NCBI GenBank assembly: GCA_020638055.1
Contig: JACKJH010000006.1
Span: 1-64,000 of the forward strand
From: Hyphomicrobiaceae bacterium
GTDB lineage: Bacteria > Pseudomonadota > Alphaproteobacteria > Rhizobiales > Hyphomicrobiaceae
DNA length: 64,000 bases
Reading direction: 5' to 3'
The notes below the pieces were generated by a model that did no database searches, was not told the DNA's origin, and saw nothing but the letters and a program-made list of their open reading frames with translations. The stretch's first letter is position 1. Every line of letters begins with the position of its first letter. The position numbers and the translations under genes were made by a program. This document shows positions 1-10,950 of this stretch, piece by piece.

Positions 1-81
1 CAACTCGATCTTGGACCAAATTCGCCTCGGCAGAATGATGCAGATTTAACGCCCGATGCTCTAACCTGGGCGTAGGGGCGA

Positions 82-534
82 TCAGCGTCCGCGCTTAACA
101 TCCTGCACGGCTTGTTCGAGCGCTTGCAGAAAACGCGAACGATCCTGCTTGGTGAAGCTGGCGTTGTAGCCTTTGCTCTCACCTGTCTCGCGCAAATGTT
201 GTTGCAGGTCGCGCATCGCCAGCGCTGAACCGATGTTGGCGTCGGTGAACGGCTTGCCTGTCGAGCCGATAACCTTCGCACCCGCCTTCAAGCACCGCGA
301 GGCAAGCGGGATGTCCGCCGTGACAACGATGTCCCCCGCCACAGCTCGCTCCGCGATCCAGTCGTCAGCCACGTCCGGCCCGTCCGGCACGACGACGCGA
401 TGCACGTTCTCGCCCTCGGGAAGTCGCATGAACGCATTCGAGACAAAGTGGATCGCAAGCCGATGCCGCCCCGCCACCTTCGCCGCCTCGTCCTTCACCG
501 GACACGCATCAGCATCGATGTAGATGGTGGTCAT
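82..534 (-). CDS. YaiI/YqxD family (UPF0178, DUF188) protein
   Basis: This 150-residue protein opens with the family signature IYIDADACPVKDE, which sits at the N-terminus of YaiI/YqxD proteins. Its length matches the usual family size of about 150 residues. The conserved aspartates of the opening motif (D7, D9) and a later stretch around DIVVTADIPLA fit the PIN-like or NYN-like fold that has been proposed for the family. The biochemical function is not established. It is the last gene of the leftward block below gyrB, with 23 bp to the peptidase gene, and could be transcribed with it. The base composition looks like the chromosomal average, unlike the neighbouring peptidase gene. The family call is secure, but no function can be given. 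Confidence 0.9.
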   Translation of the reverse strand: MTTIYIDADACPVKDEAAKVAGRHRLAIHFVSNAFMRLPEGENVHRVVVPDGPDVADDWIAERAVAGDIVVTADIPLASRCLKAGAKVIGSTGKPFTDANIGSALAMRDLQQHLRETGESKGYNASFTKQDRSRFLQALEQAVQDVKRGR

Positions 535-557
535 GCCAAGCCTTCAATCCGGAAAAA

Positions 558-1616
558 TCACAAACCAACTCCCAAAACCTTAGCCATTCCCTCTTTTCCA
601 GAGTCCATCATGGTCCGCAATGTGCGACCTTCGATCCCTGGCTCATCCATTGGAAGATCAAGAGATGGGCCTAGCATCGCGCCGTGCGCGTAACCTTCAT
701 CTGAGCCACTAGTGCTCACTACGCCCCTGACAATCGAACCATTCGCCCCAAAAATTGGTCCACCACTCATCTTTCCTGGAATACTTGCGTCGAAATTAAA
801 GCAAGGTCCCGGTGTTGGCACCTCACGGCAAACATGATTCTGGTCGTACACTGCCTTTACCGACCCGATCGAAACGAAAAGATCCCAATCAAATTGGGGT
901 AGTCTTAGCTCCCCATCCAGATATTCAATTGGGATATCCGGCATTTTAGCGTACCCAACCGAATAGGCCGTTTCGCCAACCGCAAAGGGATTAACCGACA
1001 TGCTGAATGGTTGATGTGCAGCCCCATATGGCATTTCTGGAATCTTACATATTGCAATGTCAGTCGAGTAATCGAATCGATCAGGCTCATGGAAAAGTGG
1101 TGTATCTCGCCAACGACCCCAAACCCAAAACTTCTCGATAGGAAATATTCGGAACCTTTTTCCACCATACGCCGGACTTACTGGCATAAATACGCCAAAC
1201 TCAAGATTGTCATCGAGTTGGACTCCACCACCCGACCTCGATCCACCATAGCCACTTTCAACTGGGTCCATTAGAACATGCGCGGCAGTGAGAACGTATC
1301 CCGTGCAGCTTATAACCGTAGCTGTACCAACACACGTCATAGACATCCCGCCTTCGATCCAGGCGACCACAGGCACAATACTCTGCTTCATCAGAAATGA
1401 AGCGCTTCCGAATGATGCCAATACCTCGTGGACATTTTTGCTGGGAGCTGTGGACATAAGATCGAAATCTCCATCAACCACAAAGTATTTTTGACCGACA
1501 GCGCGAGGACCGTGCAATTGAATTGATTTCGCGGCGTGGATTGCCCAGCGATCATCCCCTAACCTCGTCCAAAGAGGTTTCAAGATCTCGATTGGTCGTT
1601 GGACGGACGATGACAT
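558..1616 (-). CDS. trypsin-like serine peptidase, no signal peptide
   Basis: This 352-residue protein carries a chymotrypsin/HtrA-type catalytic triad. The His is H113 in the motif LTAAHV, the probable Asp is D186 in STDIAIC, and the Ser is S284 in GKMSGGPIFG. No signal peptide or membrane segment is seen, so it probably acts in the cytoplasm, which is unusual for such peptidases. No PDZ domain follows the catalytic domain. The start codon lies 6 bp after the gyrB stop, so translation may be coupled to gyrB. The coding DNA is visibly richer in A and T than gyrB or recF, which suggests horizontal gain. Trypsin-like domains of this sort occur in some bacterial conflict systems, but no partner gene is evident here. 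The target is unknown. Confidence 0.75.
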   Translation of the reverse strand: MSSSVQRPIEILKPLWTRLGDDRWAIHAAKSIQLHGPRAVGQKYFVVDGDFDLMSTAPSKNVHEVLASFGSASFLMKQSIVPVVAWIEGGMSMTCVGTATVISCTGYVLTAAHVLMDPVESGYGGSRSGGGVQLDDNLEFGVFMPVSPAYGGKRFRIFPIEKFWVWGRWRDTPLFHEPDRFDYSTDIAICKIPEMPYGAAHQPFSMSVNPFAVGETAYSVGYAKMPDIPIEYLDGELRLPQFDWDLFVSIGSVKAVYDQNHVCREVPTPGPCFNFDASIPGKMSGGPIFGANGSIVRGVVSTSGSDEGYAHGAMLGPSLDLPMDEPGIEGRTLRTMMDSGKEGMAKVLGVGL

Positions 1617-1622
1617 GACCCA

Positions 1623-4067
<2,445 letters not shown>

Positions 4068-4469
4068 TGAGATGTCCTTAGTCTTGTCGTTCGTCTGTCG
4101 CTCGACGTGTTGGATGCATGCGCTTCAGGCGACGCGCGGAGCATGCTGCAAAGGTCACGACACTCCACGCTTGTCCTGTCTCGAAGAGCGCTTCAACGCG
4201 CCTGCGATGACGGTCTGTCAAACCTTGAAACACGAGAATTCGAATGGACCGGGCAGCACACAACGCATCAGGTCGTTCGTCTCGACAGTCATGTTCTGAA
4301 AGCTGCCCGGATAGATCGCCCAGTGCGATCCCAAATCTTACGCGTTTTCTATACCACGAAGCCCGCCAAACCGCATCAAAAATAGCATTATGACACACCA
4401 TGAAATGGTCAAAATTGATCATCGTTCTCAATGGCTTGCAGGCGCGGCAACAAATCCGCGCGCCGCCTT
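4068..4469. other. recF-gyrB intergenic region, no gene seen
   Basis: This 402-bp gap lies between the recF stop and the gyrB start. Open frames in it are short, and one that overlaps the recF end has no recognisable protein features. The gyrB promoter should be here, but no site could be assigned with confidence. Confidence 0.5.
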
Positions 4470-5663
4470 TCAAAGTCGGGCAACGCCGCCGTCGCAAACA
4501 AGCCGGAATTGCGCACGTCCGCGAAGCGCTTCGAACGCTGCCGGATCGGTCCCCGTCATCCACGCCTGCGCCCCCAGACGGACGATTTCCGCAAACAGCG
4601 CAGCCCGCCGATCAACGTCGAAATGCGCCGTCACTTCATCCAGCAGCAAGATAGGCGCGAGCCCGCCCTGGCGTTCGGCAACAAGCTCCGCATGCGCCAG
4701 TACGATGCCGAACAGCAGCGCCTTTTGTTCACCCGTTGACGACAGCCGCGCCGGCATTGCCTTGGGTCCGTGCCCCACCACCAGATCCGATCGGTGCGGA
4801 CCTGACAATGCACGCCCTGCCGCCCTGTCCCGCTCACGCACCGAGCGCAACTCCCGCATGTAGAGATCTTCCACTTCAACAGCGGGATGGTCTGCCAGCA
4901 ACGTCTCCAACGTTCCCTCAAGCGCCAGCTCCGCCCAGGGAAAGAGCGAATCTGGATCACATTCGCGCCGCCGCTCGATCACCTGCGCCAGGCTGGCCAC
5001 GGCTTCGGCCCGCTGCGCCGCGACGGCAACACCGTTTTCTGCCATGCCCATCTCGAAGCCTTCGAGCAGGGCATTCTCGCGCACGCCTTCCGACAACAAC
5101 TTATTGCGCGATTGCATGGCCCGCTCAAACCGGCCGACGCGCGTGCGATAGCCGGCATCGAAACACAAGATGAGCCGATCGAGAAATCGCCGCCGCTCCC
5201 CTGCAGGGCCTGTGAACAAACCATCCATCGCCGGCGTCAGCCACACCATTTCGACATAGTCGGCAAGCGCACCAGAACCAGAATGTTGTTCGCCATCGAT
5301 CCTGACGATGCGCCCCGACCTGCCATTCTCTGCATTGCCCGTGCGCGTCAACCCCGTGCCGATGTCAATCACGCCCAGCGCCGTGTGCACGCGCCCGGCA
5401 ACCGACCAACTGCCGTCACCACTCGCCATTACCAGATCAGAAAACGCTGCACGCCGCAGCCCCTGTCCAGGAGCCAGCAACGAGATCGCCTCAAGGAAAT
5501 TGGTCTTGCCAGCGCCATTGGGACCCACCAGCACGACAGGTTCCGCCGCAGCCTCCACAATCGCTGACGAATAGCTGCGAAAATTGGTGAGCTGCACCCG
5601 CTCGATCCAGAGCCTTTTGCCCGGCGATATTGGCTGACGCACGTCACCAGAACCACGCTGCAT
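4470..5663 (-). CDS. recF: DNA replication and repair protein RecF
   Basis: RecF is an ABC-type ATPase that helps load RecA on gapped DNA with RecO and RecR. The product from the chosen start is 397 residues. It shows LWIERVQLTNFRSY near the N-terminus, the Walker A motif VGPNGAGKTNFLEAI, the family motif GPAGERRRFLDRL, the signature-like LSSTGEQKALLFGIVLAHAEL and the Walker B motif ILLLDEVTAHFD. An open frame extends 49 codons further upstream, but that stretch runs through a palindromic repeat, and 5663 gives a product closer to family length. The ATG there is preceded by the purine run GGGGAGAGGGGGA, which comes from one arm of the repeat. A GTG a few codons further in is another possible start. 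Confidence 0.95.
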   Translation of the reverse strand: MQRGSGDVRQPISPGKRLWIERVQLTNFRSYSSAIVEAAAEPVVLVGPNGAGKTNFLEAISLLAPGQGLRRAAFSDLVMASGDGSWSVAGRVHTALGVIDIGTGLTRTGNAENGRSGRIVRIDGEQHSGSGALADYVEMVWLTPAMDGLFTGPAGERRRFLDRLILCFDAGYRTRVGRFERAMQSRNKLLSEGVRENALLEGFEMGMAENGVAVAAQRAEAVASLAQVIERRRECDPDSLFPWAELALEGTLETLLADHPAVEVEDLYMRELRSVRERDRAAGRALSGPHRSDLVVGHGPKAMPARLSSTGEQKALLFGIVLAHAELVAERQGGLAPILLLDEVTAHFDVDRRAALFAEIVRLGAQAWMTGTDPAAFEALRGRAQFRLVCDGGVARL

Positions 5664-5666
5664 TCC

Positions 5667-5694
5667 CCCTCTCCCCGTCCTCACGGGGAGAGGG
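5667..5694. repeat. 12-bp-arm palindromic repeat over the recF ribosome binding site
   Basis: A perfect inverted repeat with 12-bp arms, CCCTCTCCCCGT at 5667-5678 and ACGGGGAGAGGG at 5683-5694, has a 4-bp loop. It continues to about 5710 as GTCGGGGCGAGGGG. Repeats with this core are widespread in proteobacterial intergenic DNA. On the recF strand the second arm ends 3 bp before the ATG, so the likely Shine-Dalgarno sequence lies inside the stem. Confidence 0.85.
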
Positions 5695-5856
5695 TCGGGG
5701 CGAGGGGCAACCGCATGCAACACCAGCGCACTTTGATCGAAGTGATTCATGCCCCGCAATATGGCCTGACACGCGCGCCAAAACCACCACGAAGAAGCCC
5801 CTTCCCACACGACTGAAAAGAGCCGACGTGAGGGGCCGCGTCTTAGACCCGAAGCT

Positions 5857-5872
5857 TAGGGTCCGGACCCTA
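5857..5872. promoter_or_regulatory. perfect 16-bp palindrome upstream of recF
   Basis: TAGGGTCCGGACCCTA is a perfect palindrome about 190 bp upstream of the recF start, in the 324-bp stretch (5695-6018) between recF and the immunity-like gene. That stretch has no gene I can support. The palindrome could be an operator for recF, or a remnant of another repeat. Its function is inferred only from symmetry and position. Confidence 0.35.
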
Positions 5873-6018
5873 GCACCTCAGGTCATCGCCCCATCCAGCC
5901 CACTGCCGGAAAACAGCTCCAAGAAGCGTCGGCCATTGACCCGAAGGGGAAGTCAGCGCTGAAGGCAATGAGGACGCAATGGCGTCTCTTGTGCGGGTGC
6001 AAAGCAGTCGCGGCGCCT

Positions 6019-6498
6019 TCATGGATCGGGGAACGTTCCTTCGGGCAGGTCCTCGCCCTTGATCCATTCGATGCTGGTGGGAAGCTGCCCCTCGGCTTCA
6101 ATGAATTCCTTGACCGCTTTCCAGGCTTCAGCGAAGGGGATGTAAAGCCCGACAGGCATGGGGTCGTTGTGAAGTGTGCGAACCCATTTTTTGATCTTGG
6201 TCAGATCGCCTCTTGAGAACCAATCCTGGCGCGGGACGCCGCCGCCAATGCGTGAATATTGCAGCAACACGCCGAGATCGCGATTGCCCCACATCGCAAG
6301 ATCGATGTCCTTTCGTCCCCGCCCCCATGGCAAATGCTCCGTTCCGTCCAACCCTTGAAGGTTAATGCTGGCGCCGTCATTGCTGGAATTGGGGAACCAG
6401 CCAAAGTCTTTCGCAGGATGCGTGAAATAAGGCTCCAGGAATTCCAGGGTGGGCCATCCAGGCCCCAGGAAGGTATGGAAATAAGCATCCTTGATCAT
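6019..6498 (-). CDS. candidate immunity protein for the adjacent deaminase toxin
   Basis: This 159-residue protein has no signal peptide and no membrane segment. It is rich in Trp, with segments such as WFPNSSNDGASINLQ, LAMWGNRDLGVLLQYSR and GDLTKIKKWVRTLHND. The layout is compatible with Imm1-type immunity proteins, which often neighbour deaminase toxins, but that family assignment is tentative. The start at 6498 is chosen because its ATG overlaps the toxin stop as ATGA (6495-6498), a sign of coupled translation of toxin and immunity genes. A longer frame starting at 6540 would overlap the toxin end. The expected role is to bind and block the toxin in the producing cell. It remains intact although the toxin frame carries a stop codon. 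Confidence 0.6.
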   Translation of the reverse strand: MIKDAYFHTFLGPGWPTLEFLEPYFTHPAKDFGWFPNSSNDGASINLQGLDGTEHLPWGRGRKDIDLAMWGNRDLGVLLQYSRIGGGVPRQDWFSRGDLTKIKKWVRTLHNDPMPVGLYIPFAEAWKAVKEFIEAEGQLPTSIEWIKGEDLPEGTFPDP

Positions 6499-7529
6499 GG
6501 GCGTCCTCTCTGAATCCAAACGCCATTCTGCAAAACCCAAACCTGTCCCGCGCCGTCAACGATGCGAACCCGAGGATTACCAACTTGCAGCCCGATACTT
6601 GGAAGTATCGCTCGACAGCTAGGGCACAATTCACGGTCCGTGCGCATTTCTATCTCACGCCCCGTGAGCGTACCACCATACACCTACGCCGCCCGCAACA
6701 GCGCATTGGCTTCAGCGTGAAAGGCGGCGTTGTTTGGAAATCGGCCCAAATGCGTTGTCGACATCAGGTCTGGATAACGGTCGATCAACTCCGACCGCAA
6801 CACGTTCGCCAGCGCGTCGTCACCTGAGGTATATCCTGGAGCGCCCGAATTCACACCAATTATGGGCGTCCCGTCCAGGTTGATATAGGCCACCGTTCCT
6901 GAAGCGCTTGGTGCGTGTCTGCCGGGCGGAACTGGCGGCATTCCCGTGACATAGCGGTAGGTCTCGATGACTCTAGACGGGGCGGGTCTGCTCGGACCTG
7001 CAGGAGGTTCGCCGAGGGCAGGGCCCTGATTGCCGCCAATGCCAAAGCGTGGATCGGATCTGGTCAGGTCATGATAGCGCGCATCCGCTTCGCGAGCTGC
7101 CGCCTCCAGCGCACGGATCGGCCCTTCAACGGTTTCCATCAAACTCGGTCTTGGTTTCCAGTTTGGTTCGATCTCGCGAACTCGGTCTCGTGCGTTTCGC
7201 GCCCAGGCAGCGGCATTGGCCAACCGCATCGATTGTGCAGGCGTTGCCGGTTGATAGTAACGGCCGACACGAACCTGAACCGTTTGCCGGCGGCTCGAAA
7301 CGAGATGAACCAGCCCGCCGCCAGCACTTCCGCCCGAACTGGTCCACTGCCCGCCATCGCGATTGCCAGCCGGCACACGCGGCTGACCAGGATTGAAACC
7401 CGCCTTGATCGCGAGTTGGACGAAGGCCTTGAACGCCAATACCACGCGCGCCCATGCCGCTTCGCATTCCAGCGCGAGGGGCGACGCGCAACCTGTCTTT
7501 GTTGATGAAAGGGAAACGCGCATCAGCAC
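6495..7529 (-). pseudogene. polymorphic toxin with C-terminal deaminase domain, split by an amber codon
   Basis: Read through, this frame encodes about 344 residues. A segment near residue 45 (FNPGQPRVPAGNRDGGQWT) is a motif seen before toxin domains in Hyphomicrobiales. A Pro-rich and Ala-rich middle follows. The C-terminus has both zinc-binding motifs of the cytidine-deaminase-like fold, HAE at 271-273 and CPSC at 302-305. An in-frame TAG at 6684-6686 (codon 282) separates the two motifs, so the product of normal termination cannot form the zinc site. The frame is otherwise open on both sides of the TAG. The gene starts at GTG 7529 or ATG 7523, has no signal peptide, and lies between dnaN and the coupled immunity-like gene. 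It is either a recent pseudogene, a sequence error, or is read by suppression. Confidence 0.8.
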
Positions 7530-7714
7530 ATCACTCGCTGGCGAACCTGCGAGTAATGATCGCCGCTTCAGGTGGCGCGGGGATTAGTTTGGGTAAGGTC
7601 AGGTGTCGAATGGCAACCGGACGGCGGTGCACGCGACCTCGTCACGGCAGCTCCTGCTCCTTATCAGACCTGACTTTCACACCGCGCAAGCATCCCCTGC
7701 CGCACACCCACACA

Positions 7715-8833
7715 TCACACCCGCATCGGCATCAGCACGTATAGCGCGGTAGCATCGCCGGTGTCGCGCACCATGGTGGGTGAAGCGGGATCGGCCAGCA
7801 TGAAGCTCGCCTCGTCACCTTCGAGCTGACCGGCGATGTCGAGCAGATACCGCGCGTTGAAACCGATATCGAGCGCGTCGTTGGAATATTCGACACCGAT
7901 CTCCTCAGTCGCGCTGCCGCCATCGGGATTGTTCACCGACAACACCAGCTTGTCCGGCGCAATGTTGAGCTTCACCGCCCGCCCGCGTTCGCTCGCAATG
8001 GTTGAGACGCGATCAACCGCATTCATGAACTCTGCGTTGGGCACTTTCAGAACTTTGTCGTTGCCCTGCGGAATAACCCGCTCGTAATCAGGAAATGTCC
8101 CGTCGATGAGCTTTGACGTCAGCGTGACCGTGCCGATTTCAAACCTGATCTTGGCGTCACTGACACCAACATTCACGCTGCCACCGGAAGCCTCGATCAA
8201 GCGATGCAGTTCGAGCACGGTTTTGCGCGGAACGATCACACCCGGCATACCCGCGGCACCATCCGGCAACGACAGCTCCACTTGCGCCAGACGATGTCCG
8301 TCCGTCGCAACGGCGCGCAAAACCTCGCCATCACCACTCTGTGCCGTATGCAGGTAGATGCCGTTCAGATAATAGCGCGTCTCTTCCGTTGAAATCGCAA
8401 ACCGGGTCTTTTCAATAAGCCGCTTCAAATCAGACGCTGGTAGCTCGAACGAATGCGTCATCTCGCCAACAGCCACGTCGGGAAAATCTTCCGGCGGCAA
8501 AGTCTGCAATGCAAACCGCGCCTGGCCAGCGGCAATCGTCAGGCGCTCCTTTTCGGCATCTGTCTTGATCTCGATTTCCGCACCGTCCGGCAACTTGCGA
8601 ACGATATCATGCAGGATATGCGCTGGAACGGTGACGGCACCCGATGCCCCGACGTCCGCGTTCACAGATTCGATGACCTCGCGCTCAAGATCCGTCGCCT
8701 TGAAGGAAAGCTGGTTGTCCTTCGCCTTGAGCAGCACGTTCGAAAGGATCGGAATGGTCGTGCGTCGCTCCACAACGCTCGTCACGTGACTGAGCGCCCG
8801 TAGAAGCTCACCTCGTTCGATGACTAGCCGCAT
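7715..8833 (-). CDS. dnaN: DNA polymerase III beta sliding clamp
   Basis: This 372-residue protein is the ring-shaped processivity clamp of the replicative polymerase. It starts MRLVIERGELLRALSHV and shows the three-domain clamp pattern with ERRTTIPILSNVLL, the central RYYLNGIYLH and VATDGHRLA motifs, and the C-terminal ending ATALYVLMPMRV, which is typical of the family (YVLMPMRL). The start at 8833 is supported by AAGGAG about 7 bp upstream, and an upstream in-frame ATG at 8884 lacks such a site. It follows dnaA in the same direction after a 417-bp gap. The conserved next gene recF is displaced by the toxin and immunity pair. Confidence 0.98.
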   Translation of the reverse strand: MRLVIERGELLRALSHVTSVVERRTTIPILSNVLLKAKDNQLSFKATDLEREVIESVNADVGASGAVTVPAHILHDIVRKLPDGAEIEIKTDAEKERLTIAAGQARFALQTLPPEDFPDVAVGEMTHSFELPASDLKRLIEKTRFAISTEETRYYLNGIYLHTAQSGDGEVLRAVATDGHRLAQVELSLPDGAAGMPGVIVPRKTVLELHRLIEASGGSVNVGVSDAKIRFEIGTVTLTSKLIDGTFPDYERVIPQGNDKVLKVPNAEFMNAVDRVSTIASERGRAVKLNIAPDKLVLSVNNPDGGSATEEIGVEYSNDALDIGFNARYLLDIAGQLEGDEASFMLADPASPTMVRDTGDATALYVLMPMRV

Positions 8834-9250
8834 GAGCACTCCTTGAAGTGGTTTAATGAATTGGATGAACCTCAGACAGACCACCCCCCGTTAGAAAGCC
8901 AAGGGCAGGCGCATCTGATATTCGGATTTACCGGAATAACTCATTACACAACACTATATTGATATGCTGAGCAAACCGGAATCGGGGTCCGCACTTCACC
9001 CTATACGCACCTGTTTTTCAAGGGGTCTTTCGCGATGCCTGCGCGTCCATGAACAACCGTATGAAATACCCACGGTGCCAAAAACGCAACGAAGCGGCAT
9101 CCGTTGCCGGACGCCGCTCCTCCCCGCCGTTTGCCAGCAGCAACAACTCCCTCTCTGCCGCAGGCAAATAACTGCTCAACCAACCCCAACCGGGCCGTTG
9201 CATAGGACGGCATTAGCCGCGCAGGGCTCTGCCCCCTGATAGATTAACCC
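8834..9250. other. dnaA-dnaN intergenic region
   Basis: This 417-bp gap has no supported gene. It contains the hairpin at 9093-9118 and an A+T-rich part around 8930-8965 that could hold the dnaN promoter on the minus strand. Confidence 0.5.
9093..9118 (-). terminator. hairpin downstream of dnaA, possible weak terminator
   Basis: The arms AGCGGCATCCG and CGGACGCCGCT pair around a TTGC loop with one A-C mismatch. On the minus strand a run of five T follows about 8 bp after the stem, so it could end or attenuate the dnaA transcript before dnaN. The distance of the T run makes this uncertain. Confidence 0.4.
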
Positions 9251-10828
9251 TCAGTGACTCAACAGCTTCTTGAGTTCATCAATTTCGTCGCGCAGCCGGG
9301 GATTGCCCGTGATCTCGTTTTCGATCTTGCGGATCGCGTGCAACACGGTCGTGTGATCACGGTTGCCGAACCTGCGGCCGATCTCGGGCAGCGAACGCGC
9401 CGTCAACTGCTTGGCCAGATACATGCCGATCTGACGTGGCCAAACGACCGAGCGATGCCGGCGCTGCGAAAGCAGGTCGCCCTTCGACACACCGAAATGC
9501 CGTGAGATGATCCGCAGGATATCCTCGATCTTGATGCGCCGGGGTTCTATGCCCTGCACCAGGTCACGCACAACCGTTTCTGCGATATCCAGTGAGATCG
9601 GCGTGCGCATGTACTGCCAGTTGGCAAACAAGCGCGTAATGGCCCCTTCAAGCTCGCGTCCGTTCTCGGTAAGGCGCTCCGCCAGCAAATTGACGACCTC
9701 GGCAGAAAGCTGGAACGAACGATCAAGTGCCGCCTTTTCCGCAATCCGCTTCTCCAGCACTTTTGCACGCAAATCGTAATCGAGCGAACCAAGCTCGGTA
9801 ACCAGACCCCGCTGCAAACGTGAGCGCATACGCTCATTCAGGCGGTCAATGTGATTTGGTGCACGCGCCGAGGCGACCACCACCTGCCGGCCACCGTCAA
9901 GCAGGGCATTGATGATGTGGTCGAACTCCTGCTCGGTCTTCTCACCGTGCATGAATTCCAGGTCATCGATCAGCAACAGATTGATCGAGCGGAACTTCTC
10001 CTTGAACGATAACGGATCGGAGCTGCGCAACGCCTCGACGAATTGATAGCGGAAGCGCTCCGCCGTCAGGTACAGCACCTGCGCATCCGGATTGCGCTGC
10101 TTCACCTCCCAGGCGATCGCATGCAGCAGATGCGTCTTGCCAAGCCCGACCGATGAATGGATGTACAAAGGGTTGAAGGCCGGTGTCGATGACATGATCG
10201 TCTCGGCCACTTGTGTCGCGCCGGCATGCGCCAGACGGTTGGAAGCGCCGACCACAAAGGTATCGAACGTATAACGCGTATCTAGCGGCGACCCTTCAAA
10301 ACCGCCAACCTGCGTGCGACCATGGGCCGGCGGCATGATCGCCTGCAAGGCCGCAGCCGAAAGTACCCTTGGTCCATCCCCACCAGATTGCAGCCCTGCG
10401 GCATTGGCTTCCTGCTCTCGACGCGCAATGTCGATGGGAGCAGGCTGCGGTTTGGCTTGGCCACCTCCTGGTTGGCGCAACAGCACTTCCACGCGCTCCG
10501 CCCCCTTGAACTCAACCTTGCAGCAGCCCAGCAACGCGTCTTCGTAATGTGATTGTATCCAGTTTTTCAAGAACTTGACCGGCACAGATACCTGCACGGT
10601 AACGCCGTCAAAGCTCTCAAATTCGAGCGCGTTGAACCAACTTGTGAAGATGTCTTCGCCAAGCTGTGCACGCAACATCGCCCTGACTTTATGTCCACGC
10701 CCATCGACACCGCTCGAAGATGTCTTACCATTTCCAGAAACACCCGTTCCCGCATTGGATGTCCGGTTAGATGTACGGCCCGCTGCCTTTTCGACGACTT
10801 CCGCCCCGAATTTCTCGATGCTTTCCAT
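9251..10828 (-). CDS. dnaA: chromosomal replication initiator protein DnaA
   Basis: DnaA is the AAA+ initiator that opens the replication origin. The product from the 10828 start is 525 residues. It has the N-terminal domain with FTSWFNALEFESFDG, a variable linker rich in Gly and Ser near the start and in Pro and Gln later, the Walker A motif GLGKTHLLHAI, the Walker B motif NLLLIDDLEFMHG, and the C-terminal DNA-binding signature RNRDHTTVLHAIRKIE. The variant ASARAPNHIDRLNERMRSRLQRGL covers the sensor and arginine-finger region. The start MESIEKFGAE is preferred over an ATG 11 codons upstream. The short N-terminal insertion TSNRTSNAGTGVSGNGKTSS is low-complexity, as is common in alphaproteobacteria. 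It heads the leftward dnaA-dnaN-recF-gyrB block. Confidence 0.98.
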   Translation of the reverse strand: MESIEKFGAEVVEKAAGRTSNRTSNAGTGVSGNGKTSSSGVDGRGHKVRAMLRAQLGEDIFTSWFNALEFESFDGVTVQVSVPVKFLKNWIQSHYEDALLGCCKVEFKGAERVEVLLRQPGGGQAKPQPAPIDIARREQEANAAGLQSGGDGPRVLSAAALQAIMPPAHGRTQVGGFEGSPLDTRYTFDTFVVGASNRLAHAGATQVAETIMSSTPAFNPLYIHSSVGLGKTHLLHAIAWEVKQRNPDAQVLYLTAERFRYQFVEALRSSDPLSFKEKFRSINLLLIDDLEFMHGEKTEQEFDHIINALLDGGRQVVVASARAPNHIDRLNERMRSRLQRGLVTELGSLDYDLRAKVLEKRIAEKAALDRSFQLSAEVVNLLAERLTENGRELEGAITRLFANWQYMRTPISLDIAETVVRDLVQGIEPRRIKIEDILRIISRHFGVSKGDLLSQRRHRSVVWPRQIGMYLAKQLTARSLPEIGRRFGNRDHTTVLHAIRKIENEITGNPRLRDEIDELKKLLSH

Positions 10829-10950
10829 GATGACTTGCCCCCTACTCTCAAATGCCCGCACTTAAACTGCGCTTGGCAAAAGCAACCCCGTTCGCGCCCG
10901 ACGCCTCGGGCAGCGTTGCCTAAACAATCCAGCGTAGCGTTATGGGTGCT

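Noticed and set aside
4078..4563. A 161-codon frame on the minus strand over the end of recF
   Set aside because: It overlaps the recF 3-prime end in another frame, is rich in Arg and Cys and shows no known motif.
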